A DNA stretch of 64,000 bases, taken from Saprospiraceae bacterium. GTDB lineage: Bacteria; Bacteroidota; Bacteroidia; Chitinophagales; Saprospiraceae. Shown piece by piece: positions 1 to 8,330 of the stretch. The position numbers were made by a program, and so were the translations under genes. The notes below the pieces were generated by a model. That model saw only the letters and a program-made list of their open reading frames with translations, did not search any database and was not told the DNA's origin. The stretch covers positions 4,154,001-4,218,000 of the forward strand of contig JADJXD010000001.1 of assembly GCA_016715985.1 (NCBI GenBank), in the 5' to 3' direction. The first letter of the stretch is position 1. The number at the start of each line of letters is the position of its first letter.

Positions 1-1
1 T

Positions 2-391
2 TTTAAAGAAGCTTTTTCAGAATTAAAAATAAAATCCATCGTTCATACTACGAACAACGGCGTAGAATTAATGAAATACCTATCAGTCCCGGACATACGT
101 TTGCCGGATGTAATTTTTCTCGATCTCAATATGCCTATGAAAAATGGCTTGGAGTGTTTGATAGAAATAAAAAATAATGATATGCTAAAAGATATATCTA
201 TTGCCATTTACTCTACTTCAGAAAACGAAAAAGATATTGAAGACACCTTCATCAATGGAGCAAATGTATATATTACCAAGCCCAATGATTTTAATATTCT
301 AAAACAGGTTTTGGAAAGAGCAGTAATGACATCTTATCAATATAGGGATAAGTCCATGAAGAGAGAAAATTTTCTGCTTCGGATTGGATGA
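2..391 (+). CDS. Response regulator receiver-domain protein (5' end cut by window)
   Basis: The reading frame is open from base 2, so the start codon lies outside the window. The visible 129 residues are most of a CheY-like receiver domain: the phospho-acceptor Asp lies in VIFLDLNMP, the conserved Ser/Thr in AIYSTS, and the conserved Lys in YITKP. The protein ends just after the last helix, so it has no visible output domain. It resembles the stand-alone Rcp1-like regulators common in Bacteroidota that are phosphorylated by bacteriophytochrome or hybrid kinases. The partner kinase is not in view. Only the N-terminal acidic pocket is missing. The family call is secure; the specific role is not known. 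Confidence 0.9.
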   Translation, partial: FKEAFSELKIKSIVHTTNNGVELMKYLSVPDIRLPDVIFLDLNMPMKNGLECLIEIKNNDMLKDISIAIYSTSENEKDIEDTFINGANVYITKPNDFNILKQVLERAVMTSYQYRDKSMKRENFLLRIG

Positions 392-495
392 ACAGAAAAA
401 GTCAGAGAGTACTTCGTTCTGAATGTCAAAAATACAAAGATTGTTGTTGTAACAACAATACAATCTGCCTTCAACAGAGATTTCAAAATTGACTC

Positions 496-556
496 ATTTC
501 CAAATTAATACATTTTCAAATTAATACATTTCCAAATTAATACATTTCCAAATTAC
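496..556. repeat. 16-bp tandem repeat, about 3.7 copies
   Basis: The unit ATTTCCAAATTAATAC starts at 496, 512 (one T for C change), 528 and 544, the last copy being partial. It lies in the gap between the response regulator and the 681 gene, 40 bases upstream of the promoter-like element at 598. It is AT-rich slippage-type sequence with no coding content. Confidence 0.8.
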
Positions 557-597
557 CAAATTACCCATCCGGTTTAAATAATGTAACTCAATAGTAT

Positions 598-637
598 AAT
601 TGTATAACATTCGTCCTTTTAAAGAGACTTACTTTTG
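598..637 (+). promoter_or_regulatory. Shared stress-type promoter element, copy A
   Basis: AATTGTATAACA (598-609), then exactly 20 bases, then TACTTTTG (630-637). The second half matches the Bacteroidota -7 box TAnnTTTG. The same two blocks at the same 20-base spacing occur at 7638 and 8742. The ATG of the lysine-rich protein follows 43 bases after the box. The upstream block is too far away to be the usual -33 TTTG. Confidence 0.65.
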
Positions 638-680
638 TATTGTATTAGAAATTCATCTTTTACAATAAACTATAATTCAA

Positions 681-863
681 ATGGATACTAAACGAAAAGA
701 AGTGAAAGGCAAAGACAATACTGCTATTCAGGTTAAAAATGAAAAAAACAAAGAAATGCCCGCTAAAAAATCAACTGATGCAAAATCAGATGATAAGAAA
801 AGCGACAAAAAAGGTGAAATGAAAAAAGCCGGAGCTAAAAAAACAGCTACTACTGCGAAGTAA
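681..863 (+). CDS. Small lysine/alanine-rich basic protein
   Basis: A 60-residue protein with no hydrophobic segment, in which about a third of residues are Lys and most others are Ala, Asp, Glu, Ser or Thr. The C-terminal third (KKAGAKKTATTAK) looks like the Lys/Ala tails of histone H1-like bacterial proteins, so nucleic-acid binding or charge-based hydration protection are both possible. Neither is shown by a recognised domain. Reasons to believe it is real: a strong promoter-like element 43 bases upstream shared with two stress genes, and a hairpin terminator 22 bases after the stop. The composition is low complexity, so homology searching will be weak. Confidence 0.7.
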   Translation: MDTKRKEVKGKDNTAIQVKNEKNKEMPAKKSTDAKSDDKKSDKKGEMKKAGAKKTATTAK

Positions 864-885
864 TAAACTCCCTTTACATTTCTTA

Positions 886-913
886 AAGCGTTCGGCATCT
901 ATGCTGAACGCTT
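886..913 (+). terminator. Hairpin terminator after the 681 gene
   Basis: The 12-base arms AAGCGTTCGGCA (886-897) and TGCTGAACGCTT (902-913) pair with one G-T wobble around a 4-nt loop and are followed by ATTATAAAT. The T tract is weak, as is common in this phylum. Confidence 0.65.
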
Positions 914-1122
914 ATTATAAATACCTGACTGAAAACCCCCACGGGAGAATGGTTTCAGATGATCAATGTTCTGCAAACCAAAAAACCAAAATATACAATA
1001 GGACTAAAAAGTCTGATATTTCAGAAATCATATTTTACATCCAATCCATATTTCAGGGCTAAAGCAGTCAGTTTATAACAGAATTAGAGTGTAATCTATA
1101 CTTAATCAATAAAATATAAATT

Positions 1123-1749
1123 ATGAAAAATTTAAATGTACAAGCTGCTTTACAAAATGAGAAGTACTCAAATTTCCAAACCACAAATGTTTTAAAAAGG
1201 CCTTGTCAAATCATAGAATTATTCGAAGATAAACTTAAGGCTATATACTGGACTGAAAAGTCTCTGATTAAGGTCATACCCGCCATGATTACAAATGCAA
1301 CTTGTCCTGATTTAAAAGAAGCACTAAAAATCCACCTGTCTGAAGCATTGATTCAAATTTTAAGATTGGAGCAGGTCTTTGAATTTTTTGGAAAAAAAGC
1401 AGTTGCAAAAAAATGTCTGGCAATGGAGGGTCTGATTGCAGTTGCAGCAGAAAAAATGGATTCATGCACAAAAGGTCCTCTATGTGATTCAGGCATTATT
1501 TCGATAGGCAGAAAAATGGAACATTATGAAATAGAGTCTTACGAAACACTTTGTCAGATAGCTGAATCACTCTGTTTTGACAAGGTGCTGCAACTGTTGC
1601 AATCATCTTTATATGAAGAAATGGCAGCTCATGAAAGATTAAGTGAAATTGCATTTTCGGCTTTGATTGTTCATATTAATATGGAGGAAGAAGCAGATCC
1701 AGTCAAAGGATCTTTAAAAGTTAGGACTGACTTTCTGCATTACGCATGA
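1123..1749 (+). CDS. Divergent YciE/YciF-type ferritin-like protein (DUF892)
   Basis: A 208-residue protein that aligns throughout residues 29-190 with the canonical DUF892 protein encoded at 10711. Both have LFEDxLKxIYWxEKxLxKxIP near the start, RLEQVFE in the middle, MEHYEIxSY (VEHYEI in the other) and a final EExAA helix. The family forms a four-helix ferritin-like bundle and is linked to stress responses. The copy is clearly drifting: the HLAETENQ stretch of the sister gene reads HLSEALIQ here, MRDAGIIS reads LCDSGIIS, and Cys residues have accumulated. Candidate metal ligands (the two Glu of EHYE and YEE) are kept. It stands alone between hairpins. The N-terminal 28 residues are unrelated to the sister. 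A reduced or altered metal site is inference. Confidence 0.85.
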   Translation: MKNLNVQAALQNEKYSNFQTTNVLKRPCQIIELFEDKLKAIYWTEKSLIKVIPAMITNATCPDLKEALKIHLSEALIQILRLEQVFEFFGKKAVAKKCLAMEGLIAVAAEKMDSCTKGPLCDSGIISIGRKMEHYEIESYETLCQIAESLCFDKVLQLLQSSLYEEMAAHERLSEIAFSALIVHINMEEEADPVKGSLKVRTDFLHYA

Positions 1750-2012
1750 AATCCTGTGATGACATTTTGTATACACTAGAGTTGTAGTTGATCACTTTGC
1801 CAAAAAAATAATAGACTTCGGAGGTTAAACTATAACTTTTTGTCAAAACATTCTGAATAATTAGTTCGGTTTGAATGTGAGAATCATGTAACTGTTCTCT
1901 AAAATTCAGTAACACTTTATAAAGGAAACTACAATACTTTTGTGAAGTGATAATGATTAACAAACACAATCTAAAATATTTATTTTTAACGAATCTATCT
2001 ATACCTATATAG

Positions 2013-2045
2013 AGGTGCTGTCTGCTTATGGCAATTGCAGCACCT
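2013..2045 (+). terminator. Hairpin followed by a T-rich run
   Basis: Perfect 8-base arms AGGTGCTG (2013-2020) and CAGCACCT (2038-2045) with a 17-nt loop, followed by TATTTTTTATTTTTAAC. It lies 264 bases after the ferritin-like gene and 54 bases before the glycosyltransferase ATG. It could end a long transcript or act in the leader of the next gene. The rest of 1750-2098 holds no gene that I can support. Confidence 0.5.
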
Positions 2046-2098
2046 TATTTTTTATTTTTAACAATGGACTAAGATTTCTGAACCATTAAATATACAAC

Positions 2099-3259
2099 AT
2101 GAAAATTGAAAAAAAAATCTCTATGCAGCTTGTTTGCTTTTCTCATTTACCCTGGAAATTTGTTTACCAGCGACCACAACATCTATTAAGTAGATTTACA
2201 AAAAAATATGATGTTTATTACGTCGAGGAGTTTGTTTACAGTACAGAACCCGATGGCTATACCATAACATTAACCAACGAAAACGTAAAGGTCGTTGTTC
2301 CGCACCTGACCAAAAGCACACAGGGTAAACAAAATGAAGCCAAACGTAAAGAAGTCATTGTAAAAAAGCTTTTCAGAGAACATTTCATAAAGTCTTATAT
2401 ATTCTGGTATTATACGCCTATGGCACTTGAATATACAGAAAATTTTAATCCGAAAGCTACGGTGTATGACTGTATGGACGAGTTGAGTGCCTTTAAATTT
2501 GCACCCCGGGAAATCAAAGTGTTTGAACAGGAATTGTTTAAAAGAGCGGATGTTGTTTTTACAGGCGGGAACAATCTGTATAAAGCTAAGAAAGGACAAC
2601 ACCATAATATTTTTCCTTTCCCCAGCAGTATTGATAAGGCACATTTTAAAAAAGCAAGAAATCCCGGCAATGAAGCTATTGACCAATTATCAATACCACA
2701 TCCCCGTCTTGGATTTTATGGAGTTATAGACGAACGATTTGATATAGAGTTAATAAAGCAGGCAGCAGATGCCCGACCGGACTGGCAATTTGTTTTAGTA
2801 GGGCCTGTCATAAAAATTGATCCTGCCACATTACCTCAAAATAAAAATATACATTATCTCGGTGGTAAAACTTATGATGAGTTGCCATCCTATCTGAGTG
2901 GTTGGGATATAGCACTGATTCCGTTTGCTATCAATGATTCTACAAAATATATCAGCCCCACAAAAACACCCGAATACCTTGCAGGCGGTAAACCTGTAAT
3001 TTCAACCGCGATTGTAGATGTGGTACATCCATATCAGGAATTGGGTTTGGTGCATATAGTTCATAATGCGGATGACCTGGTACGAATTGCTACTGAAGAA
3101 TTAAGTATAAGAGACAAGAGCAAATGGTTATCTAAAGTGGATGAATATCTCGGTGCAATATCATGGGATGCCACGTGGGGAATGATGGATGAGCTGATGC
3201 AAAATGAAATCGATATGAATCAAAATTTACTAACTGATAAAATCAACGAATATGTATGA
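2099..3259 (+). CDS. Family 1-type glycosyltransferase (GT-B fold)
   Basis: 386 residues. The N-terminal signature LPWKFVYQRPQHLLSRF (about residues 17-33) is typical of a group of GT4-like transferases that often sit beside sugar-nucleotide or Galf genes. The C-terminal Rossmann half shows WQFVLVGP, the IHYLGGKTYDELPSYL segment, and SPTKTPEYLAGGKPVIST, which is the usual sugar-nucleotide binding region with its Lys-Glu pair. There is no signal peptide or membrane helix, so it acts in the cytoplasm or at the inner face of the membrane. It overlaps the next gene (UDP-galactopyranose mutase) by 8 bases, which implies translational coupling and suggests UDP-galactofuranose as a donor. That donor is inference. 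Confidence 0.85.
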   Translation: MKIEKKISMQLVCFSHLPWKFVYQRPQHLLSRFTKKYDVYYVEEFVYSTEPDGYTITLTNENVKVVVPHLTKSTQGKQNEAKRKEVIVKKLFREHFIKSYIFWYYTPMALEYTENFNPKATVYDCMDELSAFKFAPREIKVFEQELFKRADVVFTGGNNLYKAKKGQHHNIFPFPSSIDKAHFKKARNPGNEAIDQLSIPHPRLGFYGVIDERFDIELIKQAADARPDWQFVLVGPVIKIDPATLPQNKNIHYLGGKTYDELPSYLSGWDIALIPFAINDSTKYISPTKTPEYLAGGKPVISTAIVDVVHPYQELGLVHIVHNADDLVRIATEELSIRDKSKWLSKVDEYLGAISWDATWGMMDELMQNEIDMNQNLLTDKINEYV

Positions 3260-4402
3260 TTATTTAATTGTAGGTGCGGGTCTTGCAGGCGGAGTATTGG
3301 CTGAAAGGTTGGCATCACAGGCCAATAAAAAAGTTTTATTGATTGACAAAAGAAATCATATTGGGGGCAACACTTTTGATTATTATAACAGTGATGGAAT
3401 ATTGGTTCATAAATACGGGCCACATATATTCCACACTAACAGTAAGGATGTCTTCGATTACCTGGGCAAATTTACAGAATGGAGACCTTATGAGCACCAT
3501 GTATTAGCAAGTGTGGATGGTCAATTAGTACCTGTACCAATCAACCAGAATACTGTGAATGCATTATACGGATTGAACCTCTCGCAGGAGCAGGTACAGG
3601 AATTTTTTGATTCCAAAGCAGAAAAAAAAGATCGGATAGTGACATCCGAGGATGTGGTAGTAAATGGTGTAGGAAGAGAATTATATGAAAAATTTTTCAA
3701 ACAATATACCATTAAGCAATGGGCATTGGATCCATCTGAGCTGGATGCATCTGTCACTGCCGAGTGCCTACCCGTACTAATAGAGACAACCGATATTTTA
3801 CAGATAAATATCAGGCAATGCCCTTACGAGGCTACACCAAAATGTTTAACAGCCTGTTGGATCATCCCAATATAAATATTATGCTCAACACAGATTACAA
3901 AGATGTGGTGGATGAAATTAATTTTAAAACATTGATCTATTCCGGTCCGATTGATGCCTATTTTGATTATTGTTTTGGAAAACTGCCTTACCGTTCCATC
4001 AATTTTAAAAGTCAAACCATAGATAGTGAAAATTATCAACCTACCGGTACCGTAAATTATCCGATGAGTCAGGCCTATACACGTATCACAGAGTTCAAAC
4101 ACCTGACCGGTCAGAAGCATAAAAAAACATCTATCGTTTTTGAATACCCGACCGATGAAGGTGATCCATATTACCCGATACCTCGTAAAGAAAATACAGA
4201 GATATACAATCAATATAAGGTTTTGGCGGCATTAGAACCAAATACTTTTTTCACCGGCCGATTGGGAACTTACAAATATTACAATATGGATCAGGTAGTA
4301 GCACAATCCCTTACCTTATTTAAAAAAATTATCATGGCTCATCCTTTGTCTGCTAAAATTGAACCCATTCGATCTTCCAACGGAACTACTCAATTGGTTT
4401 AG
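3252..4402 (+). pseudogene. glf: UDP-galactopyranose mutase, frameshifted by one missing base
   Basis: Glf is a flavoenzyme that converts UDP-galactopyranose to UDP-galactofuranose. The first part (from ATG 3252) has the FAD-binding GAGLAGGVLAERLA and the conserved KYGPHIFHT. The second part, one frame over, continues with VPTRTNRDNRYFTDKYQAMP and ends with the MDQVVAQSL helix. The junction is near 3760: restoring one base in the CC run turns GCCGAGTG into GCC-CGA-GTG and rejoins the family sequence Ala-Arg-Val-Pro-Thr-Arg. The repaired protein would be about 383 aa, normal for the family. The downstream half has a GTG at 3764, but half a Glf cannot fold as an enzyme. The break may be a true mutation or a sequencing error. 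The intact neighbours argue that the pathway is, or was until recently, in use. Confidence 0.9.
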
Positions 4403-4417
4403 AAATTTTGTAAAAAT

Positions 4418-5563
4418 ATGATTATTCAAAATCCATTTCATTCTTTTTGGATGGCAGGGTACGAATGTGCCGACCATTTAAATGTTTTTGGTAACAGGGT
4501 GGACCTGATTAACACTACCGGCCATCTTCAGTTGATGGATACAGACTACAAAAACCTTTCATCATTTAATATTTCAACAGTACGTGAAGGGATAAGATGG
4601 AGCGTGGTGGAAACAAAACCATTTCAATACGATTGGTCTGATGTTCGTAAAATGATAGAATCCGGAAAGGCAAATAATATACAGCAAGTCTGGGATTTAT
4701 GCCATTTTGGTTACCCGGACGATTTGACACCATTGGATCTTCAATTCACTGATCGGTTTGTATCGTTGTGCACGGCTTTTGTAGAATTTTACAGGAGCAT
4801 TGATTCTGTGTCAACTTTAATTGTTACACCAATAAATGAGGTGAGTTTTATTTCCTGGCTGGGAGGAGAAGCAAATTGTACTTCTCCTTACCGTACTAAT
4901 CAGGGTTGGGAAGTAAAGTATAATTTGATGAAGGCATATATAAAAGGAATCGATGCCCTGAAAGCAGCAGATCCTTCGATTCGTATTCTGACTACCGAAC
5001 CATTAATAAATATTGTGCCGTGGAATTCTGCAACCATAGAAGAAATAGAAAATGCCGCAGCAATGCACGAGGCTCAATTTCAGGTGACAGAAATATTGAG
5101 TGGTAGGTTATGTCCTGAATTAGGTGGAAGTGAAGCTTACCTGGACATATTGGGATACAATTTTTATTACAATAATCAATGGACAGCATCACCTCACGAA
5201 TTTTTAGATTGGAAAATAGGCGAGTTAAATCCAAAATTTATTCCTTTGCACCGTTTGCTGATGGCTGCTTTCAAAAAGTACAATCGCCCGTTTGTACTTA
5301 CAGAAACAAGTCATCCGAAAGAAGACAGACCTTTGTGGATAAAAATGATAGAAACCGAATCACAAAAACTATTAATGGAAAACCTTCCTTTTTGGGGGAT
5401 CTGCTGGTATCCGATGGTCAACCGTCCCGACTGGGATTATTTAAATGATTGGCATTATGCAGGCATTTATGAAGATGTGTACGATAAGGATTTTCCCGGA
5501 AGAGTGTTGCATGAACCCAGTGCGACGGCCCTTTTGGAGACACAGAACATTTTAAACAGATAG
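4418..5563 (+). CDS. GH1-like glycoside hydrolase (TIM barrel), first of two
   Basis: 381 residues. Clan-A type barrel features are visible: WDLCHFGYP near residue 92, the acid/base motif TPINE with Glu141, and LTETS with the likely nucleophile Glu296. The DWSDVRKMI and GICWYPMVNRPDW segments also fit GH1-like sequences. It is shorter than classical GH1 enzymes (about 450 aa). There is no signal peptide, so it is cytosolic. It starts 15 bases after the mutase and is followed 17 bases later by a second, diverged GH1-like enzyme (the pair share the HFG-P, TPINE and TET motifs). Substrate unknown. The neighbours suggest a galactose/galactofuranose glycan. Annotation as beta-glucosidase or beta-galactosidase would be a guess. 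Confidence 0.75.
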   Translation: MIIQNPFHSFWMAGYECADHLNVFGNRVDLINTTGHLQLMDTDYKNLSSFNISTVREGIRWSVVETKPFQYDWSDVRKMIESGKANNIQQVWDLCHFGYPDDLTPLDLQFTDRFVSLCTAFVEFYRSIDSVSTLIVTPINEVSFISWLGGEANCTSPYRTNQGWEVKYNLMKAYIKGIDALKAADPSIRILTTEPLINIVPWNSATIEEIENAAAMHEAQFQVTEILSGRLCPELGGSEAYLDILGYNFYYNNQWTASPHEFLDWKIGELNPKFIPLHRLLMAAFKKYNRPFVLTETSHPKEDRPLWIKMIETESQKLLMENLPFWGICWYPMVNRPDWDYLNDWHYAGIYEDVYDKDFPGRVLHEPSATALLETQNILNR

Positions 5564-5580
5564 ATTTTTAATAAGAAAAA

Positions 5581-6789
5581 ATGTTGGGAAGTAAATTTAT
5601 GTTCGCCACCGGAATTGAAAATAGTTATCCGACAATTTTACTACCGGATGGTACTACCAAACGCGTAGATGAAATGGAAAAGACCGGCCATTACATCCAT
5701 TGGGAAAAGGATTTTGAATTAGTGAAAGAAATGGGTATAGAGTTTTTACGTTATGGTCCGCCTTACTATAAAACACATATTGGCCCCGGAAAATATGACT
5801 GGTCATTTACAGATGTTACATTCAACCGATTGAAAGAAATGGATATTACACCATTGGTTGACCTATGTCATTTTGGTGTTCCTGATTGGTTGGGGGATTT
5901 TCAAAATCCTGATTTTCCACATCATTTTGCGGAATATGCGACTGCTTTTGCATCCAGATTTCCTGAACTTCAATTCTATACACCGATTAATGAAATTTTT
6001 ATTGCTGCCATGTTTTCTGCACAATATGGTTGGTGGAATGAAAGGCTGAGTTCTGACAAAGCATTTGTCAACGCATTGAAAAATTTGTCAAAAGCAAATG
6101 TAATGGCTATGCACGCCATATTGAAAATACAACCTGAAGCCACTTTTATACAAAGTGAATCCACCGAATATTTTCATGCTACCGAACCAAAAGCATTACC
6201 CCTTGCCCGCTTTTTGAATCAAAAAAGATTTTTGTCGCTGGATCTGACTTATGGTTTTCCCATTAATGTAACCATGTATGAATATCTGCTCCAAAACGGT
6301 ATGACGAAAAGCGAATACAAATGGTTTGCACAAAATCAGGTCAAAGCCCGGTGCATTATGGGCAATGATTATTATGTAACAAATGAACACCTGGTTCATC
6401 CTGATGGTTCGACGCAAGCCTCCGGTGAGATATTCGGATATTATGTTTTAACCAATCAGTATTACAACCGTTACAAATTGCCAATCATGCATACCGAGAC
6501 AAACATAAAAATGCCTGCATGTAACGAGTGGCTTTTAAAACAATGGGCTAATTTGCACAGGCTTAAACAAGATGGTGTTCCTATCATAGGATTTACCTGG
6601 TATAGCTTGTTACATCAGGTAGATTGGGACTCTGCTCTTAGAAATGATGCCGGCAATATAAATGAATTGGGCCTGTACGATCTCGATCGTAAAATAATGC
6701 CCGTCGGAGTAGCTTATAAACATCTGATTGAAGAATGGAAAGAAATTCTTTTAGAGGAAAGTTACGGGCTTTTATTTTTGCACCATTGA
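5581..6789 (+). CDS. GH1-like glycoside hydrolase, second of two
   Basis: 402 residues, related to the preceding gene. Motifs in order: GIEFLRYGPPYYKTHIGPGKYDW-type entry strand (residues 52-74), DLCHFGVPDW (94-103), the acid/base YTPINE with Glu138, and MHTETN with the likely nucleophile Glu306, then GFTWYSLLHQVDW near the C-terminus. Both catalytic Glu residues are present, so an active retaining glycosidase or transglycosidase is expected. There is no signal peptide. It is the fourth gene of the glycosyltransferase-glf-GH-GH cassette, all on the same strand with gaps under 20 bases. The combination of cytosolic glycosidases with a mutase and a transferase is suggestive of glycan assembly or editing, not polysaccharide feeding, but this is inference. 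Confidence 0.78.
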   Translation: MLGSKFMFATGIENSYPTILLPDGTTKRVDEMEKTGHYIHWEKDFELVKEMGIEFLRYGPPYYKTHIGPGKYDWSFTDVTFNRLKEMDITPLVDLCHFGVPDWLGDFQNPDFPHHFAEYATAFASRFPELQFYTPINEIFIAAMFSAQYGWWNERLSSDKAFVNALKNLSKANVMAMHAILKIQPEATFIQSESTEYFHATEPKALPLARFLNQKRFLSLDLTYGFPINVTMYEYLLQNGMTKSEYKWFAQNQVKARCIMGNDYYVTNEHLVHPDGSTQASGEIFGYYVLTNQYYNRYKLPIMHTETNIKMPACNEWLLKQWANLHRLKQDGVPIIGFTWYSLLHQVDWDSALRNDAGNINELGLYDLDRKIMPVGVAYKHLIEEWKEILLEESYGLLFLHH

Positions 6790-6790
6790 T

Positions 6791-7000
6791 TTATCTGGCG
6801 AAAATAGTGTCTTCCTTAATGATATCTGCCGTGTAAAATGAGAATAAATCATGAGCGCTGATTCTGTCAACACTTCCTTCCCCGGTTTTAACAACGGATG
6901 GCATTTCTCTGAAAGGTTGGATAAACATATTGTCAGTACCTTTTATGTGTCCGTTATTACTCACTGACTTTCTCTTTAGTCTCATTTTATTCCTTTTCAT
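6791..7000 (-). CDS. Small conserved-looking hypothetical protein, convergent with the GH cassette
   Basis: 69 residues, starting MKRNKMRLKRKSVSNNG and containing GTDNMFIQPFREMPSVVKTG and HDLFSFYTADIIKEDTIFA. It has a basic N-terminus and no signal peptide or membrane helix. I do not recognise a family. Support for reality: balanced amino-acid composition unlike a random AT-rich frame, a TAnnTTTG-type box (7053-7060 on this strand) 52 bases upstream of the ATG, and a stop that falls one base after the end of the convergent GH gene. Confidence 0.5.
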   Translation of the reverse strand: MKRNKMRLKRKSVSNNGHIKGTDNMFIQPFREMPSVVKTGEGSVDRISAHDLFSFYTADIIKEDTIFAR

Positions 7001-7637
7001 TGTAGTAAATTTTATTTCAATTGGAATAACTTGATTCCGTTCGATAGTTATGCAAAATTAACCAAATCGATTATAAAACCTGTTACACTATTTCTATTTT
7101 TTATTACAGGATAATTTCGAAGTATTCAAGGTTCATAAAACAAATGGTAAGTTGACATAGAAAAATATTTATCCATTACTTTACAAGTTTTCACGCTTTG
7201 GCAATCCATATATTTGCATTAGGGCGTAAAAAAAAATTGCATTTTATGGATAGTTGTTTCATTTTTTTTTAGCATTGAGATTATCGTTCTTTTTAATTTC
7301 CGGGAGGTGTTGGGCTTTGGTAAAAACTTTACACTTAATTGATTGGCTTTGACAAATCAAACGTAAGTTTATAGGTTAAACTCATAGATGGTTAATAAAA
7401 ATGTATCATCAGATATTGCCATTGGTAACTAAATATTCGGCTATTAAAATTATCAAAAATAGGTATAGAATAGCTATCCGAATAGTTTTGTTAAGGGTTT
7501 ACTACGTACATTACTATATATATAAGGTATAGTAAATCAATATATTACAAAACGAGATTTTTCAGAACACTTCGTATCGTTTCAATAAAAAAGACGAAAA
7601 TTAAACCAGATGCGTGAATCATGTAGTTGTTTTAATT
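7001..7637. other. Long AT-rich intergenic stretch
   Basis: No open frame with protein-like composition on either strand. TATATTTG at 7209-7216 fits a -7 box but no gene follows. A 19-base stretch at 7566-7584 is identical to part of the IS630-type element at 42856-42874. Loose inverted sequences occur around 7430-7540. Nothing else can be supported. Confidence 0.5.
7053..7060 (-). promoter_or_regulatory. -7 box for the 69-aa gene
   Basis: On the minus strand this reads TAATTTTG, matching TAnnTTTG, 52 bases before the ATG at 7000. No well-spaced -33 TTTG is visible, so this is weak support. Confidence 0.35.
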
Positions 7638-7677
7638 AATTGTGTAACACATTACTTGGTCAACAGGAATACATTTG
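7638..7677 (+). promoter_or_regulatory. Shared stress-type promoter element, copy B
   Basis: AATTGTGTAACA (7638-7649), 20 bases, then TACATTTG (7670-7677), a perfect TAnnTTTG box. The ATG of the 52-aa membrane protein is 49 bases further on. Block sequence and spacing match copies A (598) and C (8742). Confidence 0.65.
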
Positions 7678-7726
7678 CATTGTAAATATTTACTAAATCA
7701 AATCACGAATAATTAAAATCAAAAGC

Positions 7727-7885
7727 ATGGGAAATATTCTATATACAATTGCATTAATAATGATACTGTTTTGGGCAATTGGTTTTTTCGCTTATGGTGC
7801 AGGAGCCCTTATTCATATATTGCTTGTAGTAGCTCTGATCTCTTTTCTGATAAAAATTATTTCAGGAGAGAGGATAGCAGAATAA
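7727..7885 (+). CDS. lmo0937-family small membrane protein
   Basis: 52 residues, beginning MGNILYTIALIMILFW and ending KIISGERIAE. Two hydrophobic stretches (about residues 4-20 and 28-43) flank a short AYGAGALIH turn. This pattern, including the W-x-x-G, G-x-x-I-H and final I-x-G positions, is that of the lmo0937/DUF5670 family of tiny inner-membrane proteins, usually found among stress genes. Start choice: ATG 7727 follows the promoter element by 49 bases. It is the first gene of the stress cluster and is followed by YtxH. The function of the family is unknown. Confidence 0.8.
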   Translation: MGNILYTIALIMILFWAIGFFAYGAGALIHILLVVALISFLIKIISGERIAE

Positions 7886-7965
7886 ATATAAAATCAATTA
7901 ATAAATTAATCTGCTTCATAAACCTGTCATATTAACAATTAGTGGAGCACAAACAAAATTCAATT

Positions 7966-8289
7966 ATGAGTACACGTAAAGTTATTTTTGGTGCCTTGGC
8001 AGGACTTGCTACAGGTGCAATCGCTGGTGTTCTATTTGCACCCGAAAAAGGTGCAGTATCCAGAAAACAAATCATTGACAAAGGTGATGATTATGTAGGT
8101 AAAGTTAAATCTAAGTTTAATGATTTTTCCGGTTCAGTCACAGGCAAAATGAATGGCATTCAAAATAGTGCAGAAGGATTGGTGGACAAAGGAAAAGAAA
8201 AGTACGATGAAACTAAAAAAGATGTGAGAAGTGCCGTGACAAGCTTCAGACATGGCAATTCTGCTGATAATAAACAAGTAATATCTTAG
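7966..8289 (+). CDS. YtxH-domain general stress protein
   Basis: 107 residues from ATG 7966; an in-frame GTG at 7942 would add eight polar residues and is the less likely start. One N-terminal membrane helix, IFGALAGLATGAIAGVLFAP, ends in the diagnostic APEKG of YtxH proteins. The rest is a charged, coiled tail with the spacing of amphipathic helices (KSKFNDFSGSVTGKMNGIQ). Homologues (Bacillus YtxH, plant-LEA-like relatives) are general stress proteins anchored in the membrane. It lies 80 bases after the lmo0937 gene and could share its transcript. Confidence 0.88.
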   Translation: MSTRKVIFGALAGLATGAIAGVLFAPEKGAVSRKQIIDKGDDYVGKVKSKFNDFSGSVTGKMNGIQNSAEGLVDKGKEKYDETKKDVRSAVTSFRHGNSADNKQVIS

Positions 8290-8330
8290 ATTTTCATTTA
8301 TTCTTCAAAAATCTTTTTAAAATTAAAATT

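Noticed and set aside
1071..1106. GTTTATAACA then TACTTAAT before the 1123 gene as a fourth copy of the shared promoter element
   Set aside because: The spacer is 18 not 20, the second block lacks TTTG, and it sits only 16 bases from the start codon.
1721..1969. 82-codon minus-strand frame after the divergent YciF-type gene
   Set aside because: Overlaps the real gene end, has no promoter or start signal and no recognisable sequence.
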